From Stichopus chloronotus (Eukaryota > Echinodermata > Holothuroidea > Aspidochirotida > Stichopodidae), in NCBI GenBank assembly GCA_021234535.1, contig SFZH01000008.1:22035091-22099090 (forward strand): DNA of 64,000 nucleotides, in the 5' to 3' direction. Numbering within the stretch: the stretch's first letter is position 1; each line of letters opens with the position of its first letter. Made by a program: the position numbers and the translations under genes. A model generated the notes under the pieces. It was given only the letters and a program-made list of their open reading frames with translations, ran no database searches and was not told where the DNA came from. Shown one piece after another: positions 1 through 13,029 of the stretch.

Positions 1-464
1 AACAGCACCAAGGTGCACTTGTATCCTGTAAGGTGTACTTTTGAATTGTTGTTGGCCTGCTGGCTAGCAAAGTGGAACAGAAGAGCAACAGGATAAACCC
101 AATTTCCAGTAAATATAAGGTCCAAATGAGATTATAGCATATTCTCATAGCATAAAATAATATGGAATTACCCACCTTTCCATTTCTAGCTACAGAAAAT
201 ATTCCAAGGTATGGGAGCATCTTTGTTGCAATGGTACACCCTGATTGTGCTGCAGATTTGATGGACACTTAACAGATATAACAGATGATGAATGTCATAA
301 TTAGTGCCAGATGTGATGGTAATTGTGAGTACATTTTCAATTACTATGTTGTAGACATAAATTGCACTTTCTCAACGGACGTGCAGTCAGAATGCATGCA
401 CCATTAAATACTGTTTCCAATGTGCTTCATTACATCAAATTTTTGTGAAGCATAATCCATTTTT
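1..464. other. no recognisable feature
   Basis: AT-rich non-coding sequence. I see no open frame with coding character, splice-bounded exon or repeat shared with the rest of the window. Confidence 0.5.
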
Positions 465-640
465 GATTCCTTGCCGAAGGCAGGCAAGAAATCTATGCGA
501 TGGTGTGTGTGTGTTTTTGACGCCCTAGCTTGTAAACATGATATCTCAAGAAGGGAATGGTGCTTGAATTTCAAAGTTGGTGTGTTGGTTGTCGATTGTA
601 AGTAGATGATTCCTATTGTTTTTCATTTGAGGTTAGTATG
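465..640 (+). repeat. hairpin-ended repeat terminus plus one AGGTCA-family monomer
   Basis: Positions 465-493 form an imperfect hairpin (GATTCCTTGCC, 7-nt loop, GGCAAGAAATC). It is followed by a TG run and then by one degenerate monomer with the family's 'TGTAAACATGATATCTCAAGAAGG' character (written here only in part: ATATCTCAAGAAGG). The same hairpin occurs at 7860-7888 and, inverted, at 12944-12970. I read it as one end of a dispersed non-autonomous element. Confidence 0.6.
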
Positions 641-3540
641 AATGGACTTATGATATGTAATTTGCTGTACGGTTACACATGAATGAATATATATTACAAG
701 TTCTATCATTCCCGAAATCTGTCATGGATTCAAAAGCCCAACATGTAATACTTTGGAAGTTTTACTCGTCCTAAATGTGTACATATGAAGAGGTACAGCA
801 AATGTCACACATATTAAAAAAATAATACATATTTTTTTATATTGAAAACCTGCTAAAAAATAGAGCTTCAATAGCAGATATTGTTGCTATATAGAATTTG
901 TTCTCATTTTCTTTCAACTTACAGTACAGTATGGAGCTATTACAGCCCGCTTAACATAGCTCTTCTCTATCCCAGTTGCCAGTCAAGATTTAGAAAGTTC
1001 TTTGTTTTAGTCACCATAAGGACTCCCAAGGGAGAAACTTCACTTTTGGATGATATTTTGCCCCTTGCAATTCCAGATCATTAACCACAATTTGGTGTCA
1101 GGAACTTTCAATCCACTTGTGAATTACCTCAGAGGTAGAGAGGTCAACACTGTATGTCATCCTTCATTACCACAATTTCCATCAGCTGACTCAATGAAGT
1201 TTGTAACTTTGCCAAACCCATAAATAATATGGCTGATTTTGTGTAAAGTGCTTTTGTGTGTATTGAACAATGAGATATTGGCAAGGAATCACAAAGTCAT
1301 TTGACTTTCTGGTTATCTTTCAAGTAATGCTACATGATGGGAAGGTTGGGGGGACTCCAAATCTGGTAGTTTCTGTCTACAATGTTTTTTTGAAGAAGGT
1401 AAAACAGAAACATCACGGGAGGGGGATAGCGTATCTCCAGAACGGAAGCAGAAACCGATTTGGTAATTGCAGATGTATGGACTCCTGGGGTCATATTACC
1501 ATTTGAGACTTCTTATTAAGTTGGCAAAATCTAGCTTTTGGACATTTTCCTGAAAATAGTAGGGGGTATTGATTTTAAGCCAAGAAATTTTTTGGTACTA
1601 AATTCACTCAAATCATACCCAATCTGGTACTCCACAGGTGCTGATTACCAGTATGAGTTTTTTTTCTGCATGCAATGGTATTTGAAGGGGAGCAGAGAGG
1701 GAGGAAATCACCATTTGTGTTACATATACAGTAGCTTTTTATGTTGTGAACTTTGCAGTCTCTTGTAGAGTAAATTATAACCAGCGATTATAAAAATTGT
1801 CTGTTTGGTTAGTGAGACACTTGATACTGCATTTGAACTAGCAAGGAAGCAGATTTTCCTTTTGTAGATAGACAACTTTGGTAATTGGTGCTACACATTT
1901 TTTTTTTTTGACTACAGATTGGTTTGACATGGATTACTATTGGAACAATTTCAACACTGGCAGAGGCCTCCACATTGAGTTTACTGTGAAAAGTGTGAGG
2001 TATGTCTGAATATTTCCTGAAGGTATTATTCCAGGTTGTCACACCTTCATCAGTACTGTTGCTACTATGTGCAGGTTTTTTTATTCTTCTTCTTCAACCT
2101 GTTTCACTCCACTGCAGGATGAAGACATATTTACCAGTTGACTAAGTTACAGAATTCTGTCATTTGCTACTTTCTAGTAGTGATATACCTGGTATAATTG
2201 TTACCTATTCTGATGGTATGGAATTTGCAGCTAAGGACTGTACCGAAAATACTGAGTATATCTGGAAAACAAGATAATAACTAGTAAAAACAGTGCCATG
2301 TAAAAATACCAATGTTGCCAATACACACACGCTCGCTCACATGCCGCGGGTATTCCGATGTTCACTGGTATTGTCTACAGGTCAGAGAACTGACTGACAC
2401 CTGTTTCATTAGTTATGTAGAGTGCAATGAATCACAAGCAATCAGAGATGCAGAGACAAAGAACCAGATCAAAGTCCAATGTAACTGAATTGCCAATATA
2501 TTCTTACCTTCAGGTAATGGCTTGTGCTCAATTACCCGCTCGTGGCTGGTACCTGTAGATGGTTTCAGTTTACACACAAAGTACATGGTTGTGTTTAATT
2601 GGAATAGTCCGTGATTGGGTTTACAGAAAGTTTTTCAAGCGACGTGCTTGGACCAGGGAATACCTCAGAGTTACATAAATGCTGCGTATGTAATATGTAT
2701 GAAAACTGCATGGCTTTTGCAGTCCACGCTAAAAATCCCAATCGAGCACAAATTGATTTAGAATATAAACAGAGTTCAGAGTTAATTCTGGCTAATTACA
2801 TCATATTTAATTTACAGTTTGTATGAAGTTTTCTCAATTGAAATTGGTGTCTTAAGTATAAACTGACATAACATTCTAGATCAAGTTTGTACAGTATTGC
2901 AGCAAACTTGATTATTGAGTCATCCCACAAACATGTTGTTTACGTGATAATATAATTTTTCAGAAATTTAGCAATAAATGACAGCAATGAAAGAATCACG
3001 TCCATGTTTTGGTTTCTCACCACAGTACCCCACTTTCATTGCCCAGTATTGCTGAGTTACACTTGTGGCTAAAATGACCCACCCATTTATTGTGAGATTT
3101 ATGTCCTGTTACCTTTATGATTCATGACCTAAGACACCAGATGTTAGTCTAAGGTCAGTACTTGTCACTTTGTCTTTCCTTGTCACGTGAATCTGTATCC
3201 TTTCAGTACTGTTGCGCTCTCTTTTATTCTTGTTTTCTCCATATGTTTTGTAGTGGTCAACGCTTCGGCGTCATATGAAAGGATAGTTGTGATGCACTGG
3301 TTGAAGACCTGTCGCTCCGGGTGGATGAGAAGCATTATGTCACGAATGATGGAACTCATTGCCCCATAGATCACTCAACCTACAGTAGGTGGATTCTGCT
3401 TTAAATTTCCTTCCATGGCTTCCTTGCATGTTGGGAGATATTTTGTTTCCAAGATAGGTGCATATTGATTGTCTACGTTCAGCTCAGTCATTTCCTGTAG
3501 CACCATAACTTTCAACTTTCTGTTGGCTCCACTCGTTTCG
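641..3540. other. no gene seen; isolated inverted repeat end near 1281
   Basis: Non-coding AT-rich sequence. At 1281-1322 a segment running CAAGGAATCAC...TTTCTGGTTAT matches, in reverse complement, the other terminus of the AGGTCA-monomer repeat (compare 11892-11935 and 30435-30475). Nothing else is supported. The open frames here are short and lack coding signs. Confidence 0.4.
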
Positions 3541-4045
3541 ACATCAATGTGTGTGTGACAACGTTTGTGCGTGTGTGTATGTCTGGGTATGTCCACGTAC
3601 TGTATGTAAAAGTGTAGGCCTATGCATATGATGACAGCTTGTAAGCATTATATCACAAGAAGGGAAACTTCAGTGAATCTCATACATGGCATGATGGAAC
3701 TTCATATTGATGAGATTAACCCTATCGTTTTTGATGAAGGTCAAAGGTCATTTGTTGTCATCAGAGGTCAGAATGTCAAAACCTTAAAAAATTCTGTATC
3801 ACAAGAAGGTTAACTGCAAGGGATCTCTTACTTGTTGTGTAGATTGTCCATATTAAGTAAATGACCCCTTTTGTTTTTTGGTGGAGATAAAGGTCACTTG
3901 GGGTCAGCAGAAGTCAAAAGGTCATAACCTTGTAAACACACCTCATGAAACAGAACTGTGACAGATCCCCTACTGTGTGTTTGAATTGCTAAAATTGAGT
4001 AAATGATACCTATCATGTCTGTGGAGCTCAAAAGTTATTTGGGTC
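3541..4045 (+). repeat. AGGTCA-monomer dispersed repeat, forward copy
   Basis: Three to four degenerate monomers of the family described at 11892-12970, in the opposite orientation, preceded by TG-rich sequence. Each has an 'ATATCACAAGAAGG'-like block followed by a block with GGTCA half-sites. A perfect AGGTCAAAGGTCA occurs at 3738-3750. Confidence 0.7.
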
Positions 4046-4494
4046 ATGAGTGGGACAGTTCCTCAGTCGAGACTCTGCTAATCACTTACCCGCCAATTCA
4101 GACATTTTGACAGGGAACAGGATCAATTACCATCTTCTGCTAAGATAAACAAAGCAGGAGCTTGCAGTGGACTATTGTTTGGATTGTGGTTTACGCTAGA
4201 TCCCTGGTTCTTACACATTTTCTGTCATGATGGGTTTCTGGTTGTCCACTGTCACCCTGCAAACCAGGAAGCATATTGTAATCAGGCGGAAGTAAGTGTA
4301 TTTGCAGGTGCACTTGGCCTTGAGATACAGTAAGTGTGCAATTTGTCCCTTGCTATGTAGGTTTAAGGTGTCCATGACACGCATACATGGCGACAGCATC
4401 TCTTCTAGTCTAGAAATTGTTCACGACCCACAGAGCTGCTTGAGACTCAACAGAAAACATCTGAGGACTCACAGTTTGGTCTTGACCCATCATT

Positions 4495-5445
4495 CCTAAA
4501 ACTTAATGATGATAAGTCTGAGTTCATCCTTTTTGGTTCACCTCAGCATGCAGTTGCATAAGATTACAGTTCCACACATTGTTATTGGTGATTCCTGTGT
4601 GAAACTGTCATCTCATGTTAGGAATTTATGGTGTTAATCTTAATGCAAATATATGACTCTGAAACACCACATTTCAAGTGTCACACACACACTTGCTTAT
4701 TTCATCCTCGGAATATTGCAGTTGCGTCATTACAGTACCTTACTTTTAGTGCTACTGAACAGATTGTTCGTTCTTTTGATACAGTACATCTCGTATTGAC
4801 TGTCCAATGGATTGCTGCATGGCCACCCTAAGGAACGACTGCACAACTTCAAAGTATTCAGAACACTGCTGCAAGGATTGTTACTCTTTCCAACAACTCA
4901 TGTTATATTACTCCTATCTTGATGCACATGCACTGGTTACTGGTATCACAAAGAATTCGTACAAAATTTTAATTATAATTTGTATGATATTTGCCTTCTG
5001 TTATTTTCAAGGAGTGTCTTGTCGGTATCACAAAGAATTAAATACAAAATTTTAATTATTGTGTACAAGTCTCTGAATGACTGTACAACTTGTTATCTTT
5101 CTGATTTGTTGACCCCCTATATTCCTTCCCATGAGTTAAGATCAAAATCCAAATTTATGTTGACTGCATTCATGGCAAATCATGCATGGAGGATAGATCA
5201 TTTGTTGTGGCTGCTCCAAGACTTTGGAACACTTTACCTTTGCTTGTGCCTTCCTCAGGTTCACTTGATATTTTTAGGAAAAGATTGAAAACTTACCTTA
5301 TGCATACTGCATCTTAGTTCTTATTATTTGTTGGGCATGTTCCTGACTTCCTACTTTTGCTTTTTCTATTCTTTTTGTTTTTGTAAAGCACCATTAGCAC
5401 TTTGGTGAATTTGGTGCATTTATAAGTCTTATTATTATTATTTGA
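4495..5445 (+). mobile_element. 3' end of a CR1/L2-type non-LTR retrotransposon, decayed
   Basis: Shifting frames encode the thumb and C-terminal region of a non-LTR reverse transcriptase. LNDDKSEFILFGS is readable from about 4501, followed by GDSCVKLSSHVRNL. From about 5020 come FKILIIVYKSLN-like and YLSDLL segments, then AAPRLWNTLP-like and FRKRLKTYL-like segments up to about 5300. The 3' UTR has TGTAAAGCACCATTAGCACTTTGGTGAATTTGG-type sequence (only its gist is quoted) and ends in an ATT microsatellite, TTATTATTATTATT, as is usual for L2-like elements. Frameshifts and stops make it dead, and everything 5' of the thumb is missing or unrecognisable. The clade call (L2 or CR1) is from family knowledge of the tail and is not proven. 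Confidence 0.75.
4979..5023 (+). repeat. 45-bp insertion module inside the retrotransposon, copy 1
   Basis: This 45-bp block interrupts the retrotransposon. It is flanked by a duplicated 35-36-bp retrotransposon segment (4942-4976 and 5024-5059, both beginning GGTATCACAAAGAATT). The block recurs with one mismatch at 8809-8853, where no retrotransposon sequence surrounds it. Confidence 0.75.
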
Positions 5446-5499
5446 GAACTGCTGTGTGAGATAGTTGTCTTGAAACCGTCTCTAAAGGACTTGTTTGCC

Positions 5500-6290
5500 T
5501 AGTTGCTGCAAAGAACAAAACCGTGCAAACATGATATTATAAGAAGGATAACTGTATGCATGTCATGATTATCCTGTGGATTGTTCAAATGTTGTACATA
5601 TTTCACATGTACTGTGTGTGGCCATGTAGTGTAGGTGATCCCTGTATTGCTTTACATGGAGGTGAAAGGTCATTTTGGGTCAAAAGAATTCAAAACGTCA
5701 AAACTTTATTAAGATGGTAAACTTTATTAAGATGGTATCTCAAGAATGATGACTGTGAGGGATCTCATACTCATCATATGGGTGATTCATGTTTGTTATA
5801 GTATTTATCGTATGACAAAGAATCACTGAGCCTTTTGGTTTTCTGGTTTTTGGTTTCAAAGAAAATCATAACCTTTGTGTTTGGTGGTCAAAGGTCATTT
5901 GGGTCAGCAGGGGTCAGATTGTAAAATGCTTGCAAACACAATATCTCAAAAGGGAAAGCTTAGACAGGTATGGTGTTTAATATGTAAGTGTACTGCATTG
6001 AATACAAAAACTATGTTGTTTTTGGTGATAGTCAAAGTCAATGGTTCTTTGGGAACAACTGGGGTCAAAACATGAAAATATTGCAAACACAAAATCTCAA
6101 GCATGCAAGGTTGGACTGATCTCATATTCAGCATGTATGTAAGTAATATTGAGTTCAAGATCCCTTTTGTTTTTGCTGGATGTCAAAGGTCAACTGAAGT
6201 CAACAGAGGTGAAATGTTGAAAACCTTGTAAACACAGTATCTCAAGAATGTAAACTTAGACTGATCTCATATGGTATGATGATGGACCAT
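5500..6290 (+). repeat. AGGTCA-monomer dispersed repeat, degenerate forward copies
   Basis: Several degenerate monomers with ATCTCAAGAA blocks and GGTCAAAGGTCA-like blocks (around 5887 and 6187). A piece resembling the element's second terminus (AAGAATCACTGAGCCTTTTGG...TTTCTGG) lies at about 5818-5850. The 18-bp unit AAACTTTATTAAGATGGT is tandemly duplicated at 5702-5737. Confidence 0.6.
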
Positions 6291-7859
6291 GTCACACTGA
6301 GTAGAATATTTGGTACGTGGTATATGTCATGCACAGATACTATTATGATAGCCCAATTCCTGTTGCTTTAATTATTGTGAGCAGCAAAGCTGGGCGCACC
6401 ATCGAAACCACTTGGTATTCTTGAATTCTGGTTGATAGCACGCTACTTTCCTACCTTCCTTTGCAATTAAGATCCTCGATCATTGTCTAAGTTCCTCAGG
6501 AGTGTGACTTGAAGATGAGAATATATCATCATCAAGACACATGGTGGTACATTGTTCTCCATCTGTTAGGATCCCTTTGTGTTTCCAATCAATATTCTCT
6601 AAAAAGGCTTCTGGAGCTGCTATGAAAAGCTTTGTGGATACTGCCTCATAACTTGAAACATTCAAAAACTTTTAACAGGTCAATTCTTGCAGTTGGATCT
6701 TTGTATGAAGCTTAATGTACACTCAGAAGTACCTTGATTCTTAGATGGTTGTGTGTTTTATTGTACTGGTGGAGGGCTGAGCTTTACATACCATCATTTT
6801 TTTTTTTTTTTGTTCCCTTTCGCATGTTTAGTATGAAATAGTGCAGTAGATATTAAGCACAATATAGAAACTTAAATTAATGTCCCATCTTACCTCATCA
6901 TCATTACCAAAGTTATTAGACTACCTTGCAAAGAGAGGTAAGATAAGTAGTAATTATTCTCAGTGCTATGACTGAGTTAAAATGGACCCATCTAGTGTAA
7001 GGGAACTTCTTCAAAGTACATATTATTGTATATGTATTCCTCTGCCGAACATTAACATCAACACTAACTCTAATACTTTCTTCTTGCATACTTTCATGGA
7101 GTATAGCTTGAATAGCACTTAATATAGTTATGATATCTATTTTAGCAAATAACCTGCTAAAAATGTTTTATTGCATATTGGTTTAAATGCAACTGGCTGA
7201 ATTTGTTGAGCTGTTCTAAATTTAATGCATTGTCATTGAGTAAGTATGTAATAACTTGACTAAGTATGTACTAATTGACTAAGTATGTAATAACATTTGT
7301 TGCAAACTCTTGTACTATCTTAGGTATTCTTATTCACATTGAGAGGAATCTGTTTTATTTTCTACAGAAGACATTACAACTTTGTGCTGGATTTATCTGG
7401 ATCAGTCAATTATCACTGACAGATCCGCTGGACAAAACTGTACAGCATCTGTAATCTGATGTGAGGTATGCTGAAGGATGGAAGCGTGTTACCCTCTAGA
7501 ATACATTAGGAATCATGAACTTTGACATAATTATGGTGTTCAAGTGCATGTTTGGATGATTGTACGTTCCTGAATGTATCTGCAATGGATGTGGAATACA
7601 CATGATCCAGAATTTGCCATTACATTTGGGTTGCAAATTCTAGCTCTCTTAGACCTTAACCAAACATTTGGCTCTCCTGCAAATACACTGAACTGATATA
7701 CGGATGGCTACTTCAGTTCACACAGATGAAAGTCACCCTTTACATGCCCTTAAAGTCTAAAAGTGGAATCAAATTCAAATTTAAGAAATAGCCATTTCTT
7801 GCCACAATATTGGATAATGTTGTTTAGTAATTTCTTTTTACAACACATATGTAGTTTTT
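6291..7859. other. no gene seen; small tandem repeat
   Basis: Non-coding. At 7238-7294 a ~19-20-bp unit containing TAAGTATGTAAT is repeated three times. The segment 7367-7468 is bounded by a good acceptor (TTTATTTTCTACAG) and a donor (GTGAG|GTATGC), but every frame in it meets a stop, so I do not call it coding. It could be a UTR exon. Confidence 0.4.
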
Positions 7860-7940
7860 GATTCCTTGCCGAAGGTAGGCAAGGAATCTAGGCGATGGTG
7901 ATGGCCTGCGTGTGTGTTTGTAATGCTGTGTGTGTTTGTA
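7860..7940 (+). repeat. hairpin terminus with TG-rich tract
   Basis: A perfect 11-bp stem GATTCCTTGCC / GGCAAGGAATC with a 7-nt loop at 7860-7888 is followed by GCGATGGTGATGG and TGTGTGTTTG tracts. It matches the terminus at 465 and the inverted one at 12944. The monomer array that normally follows is absent or unrecognisable here. Confidence 0.65.
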
Positions 7941-10314
7941 AATTAGACACCTCATATCAATTTCTAGTCAGCTGACTTCTTGGACCATGCGATTCACCAA
8001 CGCACCACTCTTTGCAATAAAGAGGGGTGATGTGGAATGTCATCTGCTGTTGGAGCTTGTGAAGTTTTCCTTCGCCAGCTTCATATATACTTGGCACAAC
8101 CAGTGCAGTTGTAGATCCAGAACGACAGCAGCTGTGCCATACGTGCTGACAGTTTTGTTGTTGATGAAGTTATTTATTCACATGAGTCATATTTTGCATA
8201 CCTGTGACCTCATTTATTTTTGCCGTTAATTCATATTGCCAATGAGGATATGGTGAAAACCTTGCAAACTGATGCCTGAAATGATGCACTTTTTGTGTGA
8301 TATACAAATGTAACTATACCTCATTTCAAACATGATGCATACATCAAACAAAAAAAAGAAAAAAAGGAGCAAAATCAGCTTTTGTAGGGGTTTCTCTCAT
8401 CCACTTAAGTTTGTTACAGGTAGCAACATATTCTATTGCATTGTTTTACTTCATGCATTCTGTGGGGTTATTGTTGCCGGGAGGGGGCAGTTGTTTGCAC
8501 ACTGTATTGTCTTTTTGAGGTGAACCTGCCTTGTAAATACCACCTGTTTCTTATCCATGCGTTCCATAATTTCTTTAATCTATACCATCGCTGTTGGTAC
8601 ACATGTGTGTATGAATAAACAATGTGACAAGAAAGGGAAATGAATCAAATCAGATAATATCATTTAACTATTTATGAGGGGATGTGTAGAGAGCTGGTTG
8701 ATAATGGAATGTGCAATGTAGAATGTTTGTGTTGCAACACAGATGTACTGTATTTTAATTGTGAAAAATTCCAAATAAATACCATGCAAAGTACAAATAC
8801 GGTTACTGTTTGTATGATATTTGCCTTCTGTTATTTTCAAGGAGTGTCATGTCAAGTATGTTTAGAATAACTAATACCTACTCGATAAACCTTAGAAGCC
8901 AAGCTATCTGCAAAAAACCACTGCAGACAGGCAAGAGTTAATGAGCAAGCAGGCATTGCAATAATGCAATATGCAACTTATGTGCTACATGTCATGTTAA
9001 ATGGGAAATCAGGGTTTGACTGAGAAAATTCACCTCTAGTTGATTTTTCTTTCTAAACTGATTGTTCACTGAAATATAGAGATGTTGGGGAGGTGTTTGA
9101 AGGTAGAAGAAACGGTAGTTATTGCATTGATTGAGAACTCCTAATATTTGTTGGGTACAAAAAATAAACAAGACAAGACAGCCTCCTCTATACGATGACC
9201 AATCACAGCGTAAGACTGAGATGATGTTATATGAATAAACATAACCGAATGGTTACGGTTCCCATGCTGTTTGTGCATTGCACAATGCTAAGTAAACAAG
9301 AGTTTAGTGATAGTTGATGATACATACAGCACATGTAGGCTTTGTATGAAACTGTTCAGACACACCTCCTTACTTGAATATTCATGTTTGATTCTATGAA
9401 TATTAATGTTACAGACTTTCGGAGTTCTTCACCTATTTTTCAGGAATTTGACTTTTTTCTCGAAATTGTCCACATGCTTTGAGATAATCTTGATCATATT
9501 TGTTAGTTATAACTCATTGTGTGATACTGGTGGGGAATTTTAGTGAATTGTGAAAATAAACCCTGATTTCCCTCTTTCATTGGTATTCCTACTCTTGCTT
9601 ACTTAACATGGTGCAGAGGCTACATAAGAATGGGGTATATCTTGTCCAAATAAAGGATTTGTATTAATTGTACTTGATTGCACAAGTGTTAGACAGGCTG
9701 TTAGGAAGCTGACCTGAGTGTTCTTGTGTTTTATCTTTTTTAGGGCATTTGGGGAGGGGGGTCTAAATTATGTTCAGGACTGCTATGCCACTAACACCCT
9801 ATTGTGATATTCAGTCACGTAGAGACAGATAAGACTGACAGAGATTGGTATGATACAACAAGTTCAGCTTTAATTGGTTTATATTGGAGAAAATTATAAG
9901 TAGTGACATTCAGAGAAAAATTAAATTATTACCGTAAATATGTTCACATCAATGCATAGTTACATAGCTATTAGCCATAATTTCAAACCAAGAATTCACA
10001 TATTGCAGAGATCTATCTCAAACATGCAGTTTAGTAACACAATGTAATGCTGAGCAAAACATAACCCCATACAAGATCTCTTCAACATGCATAGCAGGCT
10101 AGAGGGTTTGTTTATCATGCAATATAAGACACCTATAAATTTCAGCATTTCTCAGGGGAACTTTAGCCAAATGAGCCTATTTGATTCAATTCTAGCTGAC
10201 ATGAACTTCCGTGCATCATTTACTGAAACCATTGACTTGATGATGATTGCGGCATCTTAATGTTTAGATTATTACTACTAACATTTTGACCATCAACCAC
10301 TTAAAGTGACTGCA
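7941..10314. other. no gene seen; carries the isolated 45-bp module
   Basis: AT-rich non-coding sequence. Positions 8809-8853 repeat the 45-bp block of 4979-5023 with a single mismatch. I found no coding exon or element boundary. Confidence 0.4.
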
Positions 10315-10972
10315 TGTATACTGAAAACCAGAAGGATAAGATTATGTATGATCTTAACTTTTACTTTGTTTTTACATGTACATGCAAGGTTGTACATGGA
10401 CAGACTACATCTCTCAATGTACAAAAATGACAGTAACTACTTTGAAAGGTTAAGGGACTGGCATAATTCAGTAGAAAACAGGAATCATATTTGAAAATCA
10501 ATGGTTCTTACTTAATGGTTCCTACATAATAAATATACAACAGCACAGGCATCACTGGTGTATCGAAAACATACTTCTCAAGTCGTCGCTCCTAGGTTGG
10601 TATTGGGAATTGGACTGTCTGGTGAAAGGAAGCACTGTATTTACAAATAATCTAGAAACTGATCCATCATTGTCGGTGATCCTGAGTTGTTTAGGGAGGG
10701 AATATTCAATACTAGTATATTTCCCATTTGATTGTTCACAGAAGCACGACGGTGGTTGATTTAAATGAAAATTGTCAACCACTACAAGTATTGTATTTTA
10801 CACTTTTTGTCATTATGTTAGAAGAATTTGAATCATATGGCAGAATTAACGAACTGAAACCGTTTTATTTTCCCTAATTGTATGAATTGTGCAATTAAAA
10901 GCCTTACAGTAACACACTTTTGGACATCAAATTTAAATGTTTCTACTTTTTGTCTATGCACGCAATCACTTT
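10315..10972 (+). repeat. ~650-bp interspersed repeat, copy 1
   Basis: Collinear with 31791-32432 over the whole length. Shared landmarks include ACAATGACAGTAACTAC-like, CATATTTGAAAAT, AACATACTnCTCAAGTCGT and TTTTTGnCTATnnnCGCAATCACTT. The copies differ by many substitutions and indels, so both are old. No terminal repeats or intact ORF are visible, and the class is unknown. Confidence 0.7.
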
Positions 10973-11891
10973 AAAACACTTAAATGTGTCAAATGTCACA
11001 CCATATCCTATATGACAATTTGCTGAATAAACAATTGGTACAATGGTAGATTCATTAATGCTCTAAGTGCACTGATTGTGAAGGAAAATAAGTTTGAATG
11101 CTTATTTCCATGCACTGGTGAGAGAGGTTCCTGTACGATGGCACTTTTTCATAGAACTGCACAAACCACAGCAGTTTAAGAATTCCAACATGTAATTATT
11201 ATATGCACTGATAGCCCCTCTCTAATGTCATGTATGGTACTGTACGAACGTATCTTGGGTCCATGTTGCATATATCTACAGACATGATAATTGCCACCAT
11301 TGCACTAATTTTACATGCAGGAATCAAGTTCACAATTTCACAACATGCAATATTATGAAAAATAAAACAAGGGGGTGGGGGCTGGGGGTGCATTTATATG
11401 AGATGGGGAATTTGTTAGAGAAAGTACACTATTTTGGTATAACAATTGAAACAGTGATGTAGTGTCAAGTGTATGCATCACAAGCAAAAATGCAATGTCA
11501 TATGTAATCTGTCTACAGTCTAGCATTTTGCTACATATGTGGGTACATGTCACTATCCCATGGAACTGCAGTGACTCAACTGAATTAACATTTGACACAT
11601 TGCTGAATGTATCATGTCCATGCATAACATGCATCTGGCATTTCACTGTATAAATATTTTTGATATATTTCTGCTATGATGCATGGCCATGACAATGCAG
11701 TAAAAAAAAAAAAAATCAGTAACCTGTTCCTACGTGACATGCATCTGGCATTTTACTGTACTAAAACATTTTTGATACATTTCTGTTTTAACACATGGCC
11801 ATGACAATTTAGCACAAAAGAAACAAGAGTAACATTGGTGCAGAAGCTCATACCCAAATACCCTGAAGGTACAATTAACAGATTATCATTA
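10973..11891. repeat. non-coding, with a local 73-bp duplication
   Basis: Segments 11628-11700 and 11738-11812 are duplicates. Each starts ACATGCATCTGGCATTT and ends CATGGCCATGACAAT. They are separated by a poly-A run and a short spacer. The rest is featureless. Confidence 0.6.
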
Positions 11892-12970
11892 TGAAAACCA
11901 GAAAACAACAGGCTTTGTGATTCCTTACCATATGGTTTTATTGTAACAAACATGAATTACCCACATGACAACTATGAGATCAACTACACTTATTGTGCTT
12001 GAAACACCACATTAATGAGCCTTTTACCCCAAATGACCTATTTTTGGTGACCTCAAATGACATTTAACTTCCACCAAAAGCAATATGGATCACCTACCCA
12101 GTATGGTCAACCCACATATCAAGTATGACATCAGTCATCATCACCCTTCTGGAGATAATGTGTTTGCAAGGTTTTCCGTTTGACCTCGGGTGACCTCAAA
12201 TGACCTTTGACATCCACCAAAACAATAGGGATCATCTACTTAATATGACCAACCCATACACCAAGTATGACATCAGTCACATTTACCGTTCTTGAGATAT
12301 CGTGTTTACGAGGTTTTCACATTTTGACCTCTGGTGACCTCAAATGACCTCAACCAAGAACAATAGGGATCAGCGACTCAGTGTGACCAACCAACACACC
12401 AAGTATGACATCAGTCACAGTTACTGTTCTTGAGATATCGTGTTTACAAGGCTTTCACATTTTGACCTCTGTTGACCGCAAATGACCTTTGACCTCAACC
12501 AAAAACAATAGGGATCATCTACTCAGTGGGACCAACGTACACACCAAGTATGACATCAGTTACAGTTACCGTTCTTGAGATTTCATGTTTACAAAGTTTT
12601 TGCATTTTGACCTCTGGTGACCTCAAATAACCTTTGACCTCAACCAAAAGCAATAGGAATCACCTACTCAGTAGGACCAACGTACACACCAAGTATGAAA
12701 TCAGTCACAGTTACCGTTCTTGAGATATCGTGTTTACAAGGTTTTCACAATTTGACCTCTGTTGACCTCAAATGACCTGTGACCTCCACCAAAAACAAAA
12801 GTGATCATCTACTCAGTATAACCAACCCACACACCAAGTATGACATCAGTCACGGTTACATTTCTTGAGATACCGTGTTTACAAGCAAGGCGTCACATAC
12901 ACATGCACATACGCACACACACACACGACATCACCATCGCATAGATTCCTTCTGCCTTCGGCAAGGAATC
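11892..12970 (-). mobile_element. non-autonomous hairpin-ended element with AGGTCA-rich monomer array
   Basis: The unit starts with a conserved non-repetitive segment (11892-12030, matching 30435-30572). It continues with a tandem array of ~145-bp monomers; the landmark TGACATCAGTCA recurs at 12126, 12268, 12406, 12551, 12696 (variant) and 12841. It closes with a CA-rich tract and the hairpin GATTCCT...GGCAAGGAATC (12944-12970). Each monomer contains TGACCTCAAATGACCTTTGACCT or a close variant. There is no coding capacity. An array plus microsatellite plus terminal hairpin resembles non-autonomous Helitron/Helentron derivatives (DINE/pearl-like), but I see no CTRR end, so that class is inference. 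Confidence 0.65.
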
Positions 12971-13029
12971 AATAATAGAAACCACTTATCAAGAATCATT
13001 ATGAAAAATTATCAACATTTTAAGATAAT

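Noticed and set aside
11892..12970. Regularly spaced repeats reminiscent of a CRISPR array
   Set aside because: Eukaryotic context, degenerate 145-bp monomers without constant repeats and unique spacers.
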